A DNA stretch of 64,000 nucleotides from a virus: positions 1-64,000 of the IMG/VR virus record IMGVR_UViG_3300010430_000007. One strand, 5' to 3'. Positions within the stretch are counted from its first letter, which is position 1; each line of letters begins with the position of its first letter. Below the pieces are notes generated by a model. The model was not told the DNA's origin. It worked only from the letters and a program-made list of their open reading frames with translations, and did not search any database. Of the stretch, positions 1 to 7,580 are shown in pieces. The position numbers were made by a program, and so were the translations under genes.

Positions 1-1278
1 CATTTGCATTAGCTTGTGTGTGAATAACGGTAGTAATCCTTTATCAATTAGTTTCTGTAGAGCCTTTCTGTGACAGTAATGGAATTTATTTAATAATTCA
101 ACATGCTCTTTTACTAATGATAAGAATTTGGTTTTATCTCCGTTAGATAATAACGCCATTCTAACTAGATTTAAAGTCACTACCTTCGTAGAGCCCACGT
201 TTAATTCAGAACCTCCAATAGAATTAAAAATCTTATCTCTGTTTAGTTCTTTTGTATTATTAACCATTCTACAGCAACTTGCAACGGAAGTAACCTCTGG
301 AACTGTCATGATATTGATATCATTGAACCCAAACTTCCAATTATGCTCAACAACATTGTCAAATGTTTCTTCGTCTACATAATTACCATCCTCATACAAT
401 AGTGTTGCCGAAATTACGGGGAATGTGTGCCATTTTTCTTTTCTTAATTCCCCAATATAATTCATAAAGTCTTTTTGAAAATCTAAAATTCCATCCATGT
501 GAGTTACGATATCAGTTCCGTCTGGGTACTTTTCTTCCATAAAGAACTTAGCGATGTGAGCATAGTCTAGAATAGATACATTTGTATATGCACTTTGAAT
601 TCCTCCTTTTAAATAAGGTTGATTCAAATTAAATATAAACTCTTGAAACTTTTGGTCTCTATATTTCTCAGACTCTTCTTTGGTCATATTTTTTGTGTCA
701 TTGATATAGAAATAATACGCATATACAAAGTAGTCAGGCAGTCCAACGGCTCCTGCTTGCATATTCGTAGCATAACTAATGAACTCTAAAATGTGATGAT
801 TAAATGTATCCCAGTGTTTCGGTGCTTTTGCCTTCATTTCACCTATGAAAAATAGTCCTTTTTCAACAATTGGCTTGATTGAATATGCAAAGCAATAAGG
901 CATAAAACTTGTACTGTGTGAATCATGTTCATACAATGCACCAGATACGCAAGCTTCTAAATATGCGTCAGCAACATCTTTGCCGAATTCCTCTTTCATT
1001 TCAATATAAATTTTGTTTTTAGAAAGAAGCTTCGTGTGTGATTTCGTGGATTCATTAATCATGGTATTTATATTTTTACTACTAACATTCGCATTATCGT
1101 CGATACTTGCATCTGCAACCGTAGCTGTCCTCATAAAGTTTTTAAAAAACATACAGGTGTCCAATTGGTGCGGAGCGAGTCCTTCAATTGTAAGCATTTC
1201 AGTTCCATACTTATCATGTAATTCCTCTAATTTGTTTTTGAATTGTCTGTCTAATGTCATTGGAAAGTTATACTTCAT
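1..1278 (-). CDS. nrdD: Anaerobic (class III) ribonucleoside-triphosphate reductase, partial
   Basis: This is the glycyl-radical enzyme that reduces NTPs to dNTPs without oxygen, supplying phage DNA synthesis in the cytoplasm. The 426 visible codons start at an ATG behind AAAGGAGA and run off the left edge of the window, so the C-terminal glycyl-radical loop cannot be checked. Family features seen are TATVADASIDDNANV (residues about 51-65), the YEHDSH segment (about 116-121), GGIQSAYTNVS (about 225-235) and the paired active-site cysteines in VASCCRM (about 332-338). The gene lies 15 bp downstream of the activase, in the same operon. The start and family are clear; only completeness is unknown. 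Confidence 0.93.
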   Translation of the reverse strand, partial: MKYNFPMTLDRQFKNKLEELHDKYGTEMLTIEGLAPHQLDTCMFFKNFMRTATVADASIDDNANVSSKNINTMINESTKSHTKLLSKNKIYIEMKEEFGKDVADAYLEACVSGALYEHDSHSTSFMPYCFAYSIKPIVEKGLFFIGEMKAKAPKHWDTFNHHILEFISYATNMQAGAVGLPDYFVYAYYFYINDTKNMTKEESEKYRDQKFQEFIFNLNQPYLKGGIQSAYTNVSILDYAHIAKFFMEEKYPDGTDIVTHMDGILDFQKDFMNYIGELRKEKWHTFPVISATLLYEDGNYVDEETFDNVVEHNWKFGFNDINIMTVPEVTSVASCCRMVNNTKELNRDKIFNSIGGSELNVGSTKVVTLNLVRMALLSNGDKTKFLSLVKEHVELLNKFHYCHRKALQKLIDKGLLPLFTHKLMQM

Positions 1279-1293
1279 TAAATCTATCTCCTT

Positions 1294-1791
1294 TTATTTG
1301 TCCAAATTAATATTGTCTACAATACTGTGATTCTTAAAATCATAAATAATTTGATTGGTACTAGACGGTAATTGATTCTCAACATGTAGTTCTTTTACAT
1401 ATTCTCCTAATACACCATAATCGATACTGCCATATACTTCATGACTTATTCTATCTAGTCTTTTCCAGCTATAAACTATAATTATACTGTCAACATAAAT
1501 ACTTTTTATTTTGTTTGATAAATAACATAGTTTATCAATGTTGTGCTTTGCTGTAGGCTCTCCTCCAACAAAAGACACCCTTATTTGTTTGTGGAATTTT
1601 TTAAAGTTTTCAATTTCAGCCATTAATTCTTTTTCAATGGCATATTTATCACTCGTTACTTTTGGAATATCTAATAGCTCTCTATTATGGCAACCACTAC
1701 ACGGAATTGGCTTGTCACATCCGTAAAGATATACTTCTAATGAAGGTTTTCCAAGCCCACTTTTAGTAGAATACTGTATACTATATCCCAT
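1294..1791 (-). CDS. nrdG: Radical-SAM activase of the anaerobic ribonucleotide reductase (NrdG-like)
   Basis: A 165-residue protein of NrdG size that should generate the glycyl radical on NrdD using a 4Fe-4S cluster and S-adenosylmethionine. It sits directly upstream of nrdD, with start ATG behind AAAGGAGG. The N-terminal cluster motif is GCDKPIPCSGCHN (residues about 24-36), that is C-x5-C-x2-C, whereas NrdG proteins normally have C-x3-C-x2-C. The SFVGGEPT segment (about 73-80) matches the SAM-binding GGEP motif. A consensus promoter precedes it. The assignment rests on motif, length and neighbour; the altered cysteine spacing is the odd feature. Confidence 0.85.
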   Translation of the reverse strand: MGYSIQYSTKSGLGKPSLEVYLYGCDKPIPCSGCHNRELLDIPKVTSDKYAIEKELMAEIENFKKFHKQIRVSFVGGEPTAKHNIDKLCYLSNKIKSIYVDSIIIVYSWKRLDRISHEVYGSIDYGVLGEYVKELHVENQLPSSTNQIIYDFKNHSIVDNINLDK

Positions 1792-1851
1792 TTCTCACCT
1801 CCTTTAATCAATAAACATAGCAGACTGCTCTCTCCAACAGCCTACTAATAC

Positions 1852-1880
1852 ATCATACCATAAATATCAACGTTTGTCAA
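1852..1880 (-). promoter_or_regulatory. Sigma-A-like promoter for nrdG-nrdD
   Basis: TTGACA, 17-nt spacer, TATGAT, about 60 bp upstream of nrdG. Confidence 0.8.
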
Positions 1881-1892
1881 TACCTATTTCAA

Positions 1893-2144
1893 TTATTTTT
1901 CAACTAACATAAAATATTTTCCGTTCCCACCTTTATCCATAAATAAAGATTCTCCCTTATTGTCGATAATCTCATACACAGGTGGCACATCTCTAATATC
2001 ACTATCCCCATTCATCAGTTCAACTTCGGCATCTTTTCTGCCATCGTATTGACTAACTACCTCATACTCTTTACCTGCTTTTACATGTGCTCTACCAAAC
2101 TTATATTCTGCATCTTTAGTCATTTCTAAATATAGTTTTTTCAT
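1893..2144 (-). CDS. Hypothetical protein, 83 aa
   Basis: I do not recognise this soluble, charged protein (begins MKKLYLEMTKDAEYKFG). Start ATG behind AGGAGG. It ends a string of small genes that are read from about 4.0 kb downward. No Cys pairs, membrane segment or known motif seen. Confidence 0.65.
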   Translation of the reverse strand: MKKLYLEMTKDAEYKFGRAHVKAGKEYEVVSQYDGRKDAEVELMNGDSDIRDVPPVYEIIDNKGESLFMDKGGNGKYFMLVEK

Positions 2145-2152
2145 AATACCTC

Positions 2153-2407
2153 CTATAGTTCAATAATCTTACCAAAGTAATCTCTGTTGAGGATGTCGAT
2201 TCTAAGTGGTACTACAATTACATTTTCAACTTTATTGTTGACGTGAGTAATCATAATTACCTCGTATAGATTCTTTCCAATAGACACAGCACTATCTTCC
2301 AATCGTGCATTGGTCAGATATTTACCATGCTTGTCTCTCACGGTTCTTAATAATTCCTTACCCAATAATTCGTCTTCTTCTGTAGGACAATAAAATACAT
2401 ATCTCAT
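2153..2407 (-). CDS. Hypothetical protein, 84 aa
   Basis: Small protein beginning MRYVFYCPTEEDELLG, with beta-rich hydrophobic stretches (YEVIMITHV, ENVIVVPLRI) and no catalytic motif seen. ATG behind AAGGAGGG; 8 bp from the next gene, so probably co-translated. Confidence 0.65.
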   Translation of the reverse strand: MRYVFYCPTEEDELLGKELLRTVRDKHGKYLTNARLEDSAVSIGKNLYEVIMITHVNNKVENVIVVPLRIDILNRDYFGKIIEL

Positions 2408-2418
2408 ACTTTCCCTCC

Positions 2419-2682
2419 TTAATTCTTAGACTTTATTAAATCACTCGTAAGTGTTTTCAATATCTGTTTCAACTCATATTTCTTAGTCTTTATATTTTCT
2501 CCATTTAAATAACTCAGCATTTTAATTTCATACTCAATACACTCTATCCACTGTTTAATCTCTCGTTGTTTGAATTGATGTTTAATCTCTTCATATTCTT
2601 CCATAACGTCAAATACAGTTTCTAATGGTCTATTGAGTGCATATTTAAATGCATAAGTTAACATTAAAACTTGTCTATTCAC
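2419..2682 (-). CDS. Hypothetical protein, 87 aa
   Basis: Mostly helical, lysine/glutamate-rich protein of unknown role. It starts at GTG six bases after GGAGG; the first ATG is at codon 7 and has no ribosome site of its own. Confidence 0.6.
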   Translation of the reverse strand: MNRQVLMLTYAFKYALNRPLETVFDVMEEYEEIKHQFKQREIKQWIECIEYEIKMLSYLNGENIKTKKYELKQILKTLTSDLIKSKN

Positions 2683-2693
2683 ATATTTCCTCC

Positions 2694-3176
2694 TTACTTT
2701 TTAATAAAACTTTCAATTGGATATCTATTAACTCTAACTCCTTTTGGAATAGAATCCAATATAATTCTACTCTCTTCTTTTGTGTGAGCTTTGACTTCGA
2801 CTTTTAGAATACTATTAACATCACCAGTATAGTTCTCTCCAGTAATTACGTCTAGATTTTTAAGTTTTAATTTATCTGAAATCATTTTACTCATAGTTCT
2901 ATCTTGTGCTATTAATTCATATTTCCATAACTCTTCCACATTCGATTTCTTGATATTCTTTCTGTATACATTGTAAGCAACAACTAACGCCGATAGAATT
3001 GCTGTAGCAAATAACGTATAGATATCTGCATCTTTTCCCAACTTAATCATGAATAGAAACATTACGCCTTGTAGGAAGGAAAATACGAATGTCTTCTTGT
3101 AGTCCAAATCATGAAGACTCAGGCTTTTGTTGGAACTCACCCAACTATCAATACACTTTAAAAATATTAACTCTAT
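2694..3176 (-). CDS. Two-helix membrane protein with apparent AUA start, 160 aa
   Basis: The frame has two hydrophobic helices (FVFSFLQGVMFLFMIKL and YTLFATAILSALVVAY) followed by a soluble alpha/beta domain, suggesting a small membrane-anchored protein of unknown function. The GTG at 3140 has no ribosome binding site. The only strong one (AAGGAGG) lies in the end of the upstream gene, and the in-frame codon nine bases after it is ATA at 3176, giving an N-terminus reading I/M-ELIFLKCIDSWVSSNK. I therefore place the start at AUA. The alternative is a weakly initiated GTG product of 148 residues. Confidence 0.6.
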   Translation of the reverse strand: MELIFLKCIDSWVSSNKSLSLHDLDYKKTFVFSFLQGVMFLFMIKLGKDADIYTLFATAILSALVVAYNVYRKNIKKSNVEELWKYELIAQDRTMSKMISDKLKLKNLDVITGENYTGDVNSILKVEVKAHTKEESRIILDSIPKGVRVNRYPIESFIKK

Positions 3177-3177
3177 A

Positions 3178-3405
3178 TTACTCCACCTCCTTGATACAAT
3201 CGAACAATTTCATACATTCAATACAGCTTAAAACACTGCATACTTTATTTGTAAGTGGATGTAAATCAAACATTGGACAAATAGTTGAATCCTCACCAGT
3301 TAAGTCATTGTGATTTAAAATTGTACCAATTCTAATTTCTTTATCTTTCTCTAATCCATCATCATATCCACAATGACCGATTATTTCATACTTAATGTAT
3401 TCCAT
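3178..3405 (-). CDS. Cysteine-rich hypothetical protein, 75 aa
   Basis: Begins MEYIKYEIIGHCGYDDG and has six cysteines, including TICPMFDLHP and VCSVLSCIECMKLFDCI, so metal binding is plausible. ATG behind AGGAGG. Its last codons carry the ribosome site of the following AUA-start gene. Confidence 0.65.
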   Translation of the reverse strand: MEYIKYEIIGHCGYDDGLEKDKEIRIGTILNHNDLTGEDSTICPMFDLHPLTNKVCSVLSCIECMKLFDCIKEVE

Positions 3406-3413
3406 ATTTCCTC

Positions 3414-3560
3414 CTATCGAACATTGAACTTTGGAATTTCTTCAAAGGAAATTTTATCTTTTAAATTATTCCCGCATTCACTACAGTATTTGTCTTCACA
3501 ATCAACTGTTTGGTCACATTTTTCACATTTACATCTACTTACTGTTATTATTTTAATCAT
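3414..3560 (-). CDS. Zinc-ribbon miniprotein, 48 aa
   Basis: Too short for usual ORF cut-offs, but it has a strong AAAGGAGG site and a compact zinc-ribbon pattern: SRCKCEKC near residues 8-15 and DKYCSECG near 23-30. It lies 8 bp upstream of the next gene. Function unknown; a protein- or RNA-binding adaptor would be typical for the fold. Confidence 0.65.
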   Translation of the reverse strand: MIKIITVSRCKCEKCDQTVDCEDKYCSECGNNLKDKISFEEIPKFNVR

Positions 3561-3583
3561 TTAGTTCCTCCTTTAATATTGTG

Positions 3584-3601
3584 ATGAAATAGTGTTTTTA
3601 T
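3584..3601 (-). repeat. 18-bp junction dyad, copy 1
   Basis: ATAAAA-ACACTA-TTTCAT, after the 39-aa membrane gene. Confidence 0.7.
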
Positions 3602-3606
3602 TTGGT

Positions 3607-3726
3607 TTAATTAGAAATCAAAACTAACACCAACCAAATCATCAAATAAATCATTATAAAATTCCAACTAAACGCAAATGCTCCTGCACTGCACATTAGT
3701 AAATATAGTACCAATATCCAAATCAT
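3607..3726 (-). CDS. Single-span membrane miniprotein, 39 aa
   Basis: Almost entirely hydrophobic (MIWILVLYLLMCSAGAFAF onward), so it should sit in the membrane. The site GGGAGGTGGAG precedes the ATG. Role unknown; small phage membrane proteins of this kind often act in lysis or envelope modulation, but nothing here shows that. Confidence 0.6.
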   Translation of the reverse strand: MIWILVLYLLMCSAGAFAFSWNFIMIYLMIWLVLVLISN

Positions 3727-3739
3727 ACTCCACCTCCCA

Positions 3740-3757
3740 ATGAAACTCACAATTCAT
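3740..3757 (-). repeat. 18-bp junction dyad, copy 2
   Basis: ATGAAT-TGTGAG-TTTCAT, 7 bp past the stop of the 68-aa gene. Confidence 0.7.
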
Positions 3758-3764
3758 GTGTTTT

Positions 3765-3971
3765 CTACTCATAGTCATTCAATAATCTACAATATTCATC
3801 TGCCAATTCTTTTTGTCTAACGTCTAAATGTTCATATTTTATTCTAAACGAGACTTCCCATTCACAATTTAATACTGTAAATGGGTAGAACTGAATATTC
3901 ATAAACTTTGAAAGTTCTCTTCTATTCTTCTTTAAGAATTTTTTCATCTTAGATTGCTTTCTAAAAAACAT
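3765..3971 (-). CDS. Basic N-terminus hypothetical protein, 68 aa
   Basis: The first 20 residues are very basic (MFFRKQSKMKKFLKKNRR), followed by an acidic tail. It is the first gene behind the promoter at 3991-4019. Function not recognised. Confidence 0.6.
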   Translation of the reverse strand: MFFRKQSKMKKFLKKNRRELSKFMNIQFYPFTVLNCEWEVSFRIKYEHLDVRQKELADEYCRLLNDYE

Positions 3972-3990
3972 TTTATCACCTCTCTATAAT

Positions 3991-4019
3991 ACTATACCAC
4001 AAGACATAGTATATGTCAA
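3991..4019 (-). promoter_or_regulatory. Sigma-A-like promoter
   Basis: TTGACA, 17 nt, TATAGT; upstream of the 68-aa gene and its downstream string of small genes. Confidence 0.8.
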
Positions 4020-4028
4020 GTGTTAATT

Positions 4029-4295
4029 TTATTTATTTATAAACTTATTTATGCAATCATTACAATATAATCCAAGTTTTTCACTTGTTTCATAATATTC
4101 ACTACAGTGGTTGCACTGGACAACAGATAATACTTTAAATTTATCTACGTCATACGTCGTAGATATTCCAAATACATAATCGATTACAGCAGTAAAAATA
4201 TCACCTCTACTTAAGTCTTCCATATTAGATTCAAACTCTTTAACAATTTCATCTTCATATTTTAGGTAGTCCAAATAATCTTTATTTGTTTTCAT
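4029..4295 (-). CDS. Small protein with C-terminal CxxC pairs, 88 aa
   Basis: An acidic helical N-terminus is followed by QCNHCSEYYE and LYCNDCINK, a four-cysteine zinc-ribbon-like end (residues about 59-83). ATG behind GAGGAGG; one base separates it from the preceding stop. Function unknown. Confidence 0.65.
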   Translation of the reverse strand: MKTNKDYLDYLKYEDEIVKEFESNMEDLSRGDIFTAVIDYVFGISTTYDVDKFKVLSVVQCNHCSEYYETSEKLGLYCNDCINKFINK

Positions 4296-4296
4296 A

Positions 4297-4587
4297 TTAC
4301 CTCCTCACCTTCTTAAATGGATACCCTCCACCATCTTCGTCTAAGCAGTAGATAATCCTATAATTATCAGTATCATCTTTGTGTCTCTCATATTCACCCA
4401 TGGTTATTAATTCCCAATCGTCTTCTCTGCTTTTAATAATCCTCGGCTTGTATTGTTCACATTCACCATCTTTGCATTTTCCTACTATTGGGTATCCATC
4501 AGCACAATGTCCAATATACCAAGCACATATACGCCTAATTTTGCAATTCTCGTTCATGCAAGTATATTTATCCGGCATTCCTTTCAT
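4297..4587 (-). CDS. Cys-rich hypothetical protein, 96 aa
   Basis: N-terminal cysteines (YTCMNENCKIRRICAWYIGHC, then GKCKDGEC) suggest metal binding. I use the ATG at 4587 because GAAGGAGTGAAAGAA precedes it; longer in-frame versions up to 4650 lack a ribosome site. It overlaps the end of the upstream gene by 20 bp. Function unknown. Confidence 0.6.
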   Translation of the reverse strand: MKGMPDKYTCMNENCKIRRICAWYIGHCADGYPIVGKCKDGECEQYKPRIIKSREDDWELITMGEYERHKDDTDNYRIIYCLDEDGGGYPFKKVRR

Positions 4588-4813
4588 TTCTTTCACTCCT
4601 TCTTGACATTTGGTGTCTCTCATAAAGTCTAACCATAACTTCAAACTCACTTTTATTATACATCAATTTTTCCAATTTGTCAAGAGATAATTTATTTAAT
4701 TTCAAAATTAATTCTGCGTCTTTAGCCTCCACATAAAAACTTTCAAGAGACTTTGCATTGTATATTTTTTCTGCGCACATTTTAAATAGTGCAAGTTTTT
4801 CATGTGAAGACAT
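4568..4813 (-). CDS. Hypothetical protein, 81 aa
   Basis: Helical, lysine-rich protein beginning MSSHEKLALFKMCAEK. ATG behind AGGAGG. Its coding sequence contains a complete consensus promoter at 4655-4683, which would transcribe the next gene. Confidence 0.6.
   Translation of the reverse strand: MSSHEKLALFKMCAEKIYNAKSLESFYVEAKDAELILKLNKLSLDKLEKLMYNKSEFEVMVRLYERHQMSRRSERNERNAG
4655..4683 (-). promoter_or_regulatory. Consensus promoter inside a coding region
   Basis: Perfect TTGACA, 17 nt, perfect TATAAT, lying wholly within the 81-aa gene and about 70 bp ahead of the 96-aa gene. Confidence 0.7.
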
Positions 4814-4844
4814 ATCTACCTCCTATCTATATATTTGATAATTA

Positions 4845-5276
4845 TTATAGCCTCCGTAGCATTATCGCACCGACAATTTCATTACTTCTACTAACTCTTA
4901 CTGGTGCTAGTTTGCCATGTCTACTGTCAGGCAATGTAATGTGCAATCCGTTCTTTTCTATGATGTCGTACAGATATTTATAAGTATAATACACACCATC
5001 TGTAACTAAATCGAAACTCTCCTTTTCTAACTCTAATATTGACGTATCGATATGTTTAAATTTTTGAGTATTCTGACAATTCACAACAGAAGAAGTCAAT
5101 AAAATCACTCTTTCATCATAATCACTTTGGCTATATTGCTTGATTGTAGCCTTTAGGTTTTTCGTCTTAACCTTGTCTAAAAAAAGGATTAACCCATTAT
5201 AGCAATAGATGAATTTATCTGTCTTCTCATGTCTAAATTTTGGGTCACTCCATTTATTATTCTTAAATTCTACCAT
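4845..5276 (-). CDS. Hypothetical protein, 143 aa
   Basis: Soluble protein beginning MVEFKNNKWSDPKFRHEK; alternating beta strands and helices (GLILFLDKV, ERVILLTSSVV) but no motif I can name. ATG behind AAAGGAGA. A terminator separates it from recJ upstream. Confidence 0.6.
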   Translation of the reverse strand: MVEFKNNKWSDPKFRHEKTDKFIYCYNGLILFLDKVKTKNLKATIKQYSQSDYDERVILLTSSVVNCQNTQKFKHIDTSILELEKESFDLVTDGVYYTYKYLYDIIEKNGLHITLPDSRHGKLAPVRVSRSNEIVGAIMLRRL

Positions 5277-5323
5277 ATTATTTCTCCTTTACATAATATA
5301 TTTTATTTACAACAAAAAGCAAC

Positions 5324-5351
5324 AAAAAGGCGAGTCACTTTTCGACTCACC
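5324..5351 (-). terminator. Rho-independent terminator after recJ
   Basis: GGTGAGTC / GACTCGCC 8-bp stem with a 7-nt loop, then TTTTTG; it closes the primase-to-recJ operon. Confidence 0.85.
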
Positions 5352-5371
5352 TAATACTAACATACTTTTAT

Positions 5372-7084
5372 TTAGTTGTCAATAGTATTTTTATAATCTT
5401 TTAACATAAATTGAATACTTTTTCTTCCTCTAAACTCATTTACATCTAATGTGACAATCATATCGATTCTATTTCCAATTGTCAACTCTTCTGTCATCTC
5501 TGAATTAAACATTATTGCATCAAATTCTTTTACACCTTGTAATACTTTTAGCTTAACATGGTTACTATCTTTTCCAATAGTTCTAGAGTCTAATATTTTC
5601 ATATCATTTATTCTAAACATTGGTCTTGCATTTCCAACTCCATGAGGTTCCAGCCATGCAAGTTCTTTCATTAAGTTAAAATCAATCACATCTTCATCAA
5701 TCACACATTCATATTTAAGCTTTGGTATCATATCTTCTTCTGTCAATACTGAATCTGTATATAGATTAATTTGCTTTCTAAATTCATCTACATTTTCTAA
5801 TTTAATAGCCATTCCACAAGCTTGTTCATGCCCACCAAAACTAGATGTTAATTCTCTAATACTATCAACTGCTTTGTGCAAATCAAACCCATCTATACTA
5901 CGACCTGAACCTTTACACATTCCATCTTCTACATCTAGAAGGATTGTCGGCTTATAGTACTTGTCACAAATCTTTGAAGTAGCAATACCTAATATTCCAG
6001 TATGCCATCCCTCACTAGCGACTATTAGAAATTTATCATCTTCATATGATGGGTCTGATTCTATAATCTCAATAGCTTCTGCGACAATTCTGCGTTCAAT
6101 TTCTTGACGTTCTTCGTTTAGCTCTTTCAACTGCTTACTGATAAATGTAGACTCATTCAAATCATCACTCATTAATAATTCTACTGCCAAATCTGCTTGA
6201 CCTATCCTTCCAGTCGCATTGAGTTGTGGAGCTAATTTAAATCCTATGTCTCCGGATGTGATTTTTTTATCTTGTAACCCAGATTCATTAACTAAACTTC
6301 TTAATCCAATCATGTTGGATTTATTCATATTCTTTAGTCCATGATACGCAATCGTTCTATTCTCATCATAGATTGGGGCGATATCGGCTATGCTTCCGAG
6401 TGAAACTATTTCTAAGAAATCAATGAAGTCATCGTGATCTGGCAAGTCTGGAATTAATGCACAGGCTAGTTTAAATGCAACTCCGACTCCTGCAAGCATG
6501 CCAAATGGATATCCACAATCTTCTTGTTGAGGGTCGATTACAGCAACTGCATCAGGAATCAAACTGGAAGGTAGATGATGGTCTGTCAGAATGACATCTA
6601 TTCCAAGTGACTTTGCATACTCAACTTCTTCAACTCCACTTATTCCACAATCGACAGTAATAATCAATGTTGAGCCAGATTCTTTGATTTTGTCGATAGC
6701 TTTGTTGTTAAGTCCATACCCTTCTTCTAATCTGTTTGGTAAGTAGAAATTTACTGGGTGTTTTAATTTATTAAATGTTTTTAATAGTATAGTAGTGCTG
6801 GTCTCGCCATCGACTCAGACATCGTAGTCGCCATACACGACTACACTTTCTCCTTTCTGAATTGCTTTTTTAATTCTAGCGACTGCACGTTTCATACCTT
6901 TCATTAAATAAGGATTATATAACTTACTTATGTCAGGTCTGAGATATTGTCGAGCATCTTCTTTATTATAAATCTTTCTATTTACTAACGATGTCGCCAT
7001 AGGGAAAGAATGAGTAGTTTCATTCGCCAGTTGAACAATTTTCATCAAGTCATAATCTTTTTGTATCCATGTTTTTTTATTCAT
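5372..7084 (-). CDS. recJ: RecJ single-strand DNA exonuclease, interrupted by in-frame TGA
   Basis: RecJ degrades single-stranded DNA 5' to 3' and works with SSB and annealing proteins in recombination. The ATG at 7084 follows AAAGGAGAG. The frame reads to VVVYGDYDV (residues 81-89), meets TGA at 6815-6817, then continues as VDGETST through an intact enzyme: LIITVDCG, ILTDHHLP (the DHH motif), GWHTGILGIA, GSGRSIDGF and FGGHEQACG. Apart from the TGA the frame is uninterrupted for about 570 codons, and no new start with a ribosome site lies after it. The local sequence is GAT GTC TGA GTC GAT GGC. Joining the first GTC to the GAT after the second one restores the canonical DYDVDG motif exactly. 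A perfect 7-bp stem-loop (6824-6844) ends three bases before the first GTC. Either the ribosome hops six nucleotides, or the gene carries a 6-bp insertion and is dead. Confidence 0.85.
6824..6844 (-). promoter_or_regulatory. Stem-loop just 5' of the recJ stop codon
   Basis: GTAGTCG - TGTATGG - CGACTAC, a perfect 7-bp stem in the mRNA, ending one codon before GTC TGA GTC. A position like this is used by the 5' stem-loop of T4 gene 60 bypassing; the role here is inferred. Confidence 0.5.
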
Positions 7085-7160
7085 TATACTCTCCTTTATT
7101 TTTTCTAGCATAATCCCCAAAATATTTCGCTTCGGCATTCAATCTTGCAGATATTGCGTC

Positions 7161-7580
7161 TTATATTAATTCGTACCTACCTAGATTAATTTTCTTCTTG
7201 TTTACAGTGATATATGATTCCCATTTTTCTCTGTCATTTGCCCATGAAACGCCAGTTGTTCCACTAGTATTATTTTTCTTTTTTTTAAAATTCAATCCAT
7301 TTTGCCTAGGTGTACATATTCTTAAATTTTTATAAGTGTTTATTAAAGTATTTCCGTCGATGTGGTCAACATAAGCCCATCTGTCAGTCACTCCCATTAT
7401 AAATCTGTGAAAATAAAGCTTGTTTCCATCCACACTTGCATATACATAGCCATCAGCATAACACCATTTATGCTTTGAAATTTTTTCCAAGCATTTTACA
7501 TCGCACACGCAATGAATAGGATTCGAATTACTCTCTATTTCTATAAAAAGTTTATCTCCTCGTATACATGTTTTATTCAT
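7161..7580 (-). CDS. HNH homing endonuclease cut short by in-frame TAA
   Basis: A free-standing HNH/AP2-type endonuclease that would nick or cut DNA to spread itself. The frame shows the HNH core (YFHRFIMG, then AYVDHIDGNTLINTYKNLRIC) and the C-terminal region GTTGVSWANDREKWESYI. It starts at ATG behind AGGGAG, overlapping the end of the ERCC4 nuclease gene by 8 bp. After INLGRYELI comes TAA (7161-7163), and the same frame continues to 7077 as DAISARLNAEAKYFGDYARK, which is the ending expected for the family (compare the HNH at 42862-43416). So about 27 C-terminal residues are lost unless the stop is read through. It sits 77 bp upstream of recJ. Confidence 0.8.
   Translation of the reverse strand: MNKTCIRGDKLFIEIESNSNPIHCVCDVKCLEKISKHKWCYADGYVYASVDGNKLYFHRFIMGVTDRWAYVDHIDGNTLINTYKNLRICTPRQNGLNFKKKKNNTSGTTGVSWANDREKWESYITVNKKKINLGRYELI

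Noticed and set aside
1013-1330. Plus-strand frames such as 1013-1330, 10635-10997 and 31844-32326
   Set aside because: All lie opposite well-supported minus-strand genes and lack ribosome sites; they are shadows.
6815-6817. Reassignment of TGA to tryptophan or another amino acid in this phage
   Set aside because: Many genes end at TGA with correct overlaps to the next start, and reading through in recJ would insert two residues into the invariant DYDVDG motif.
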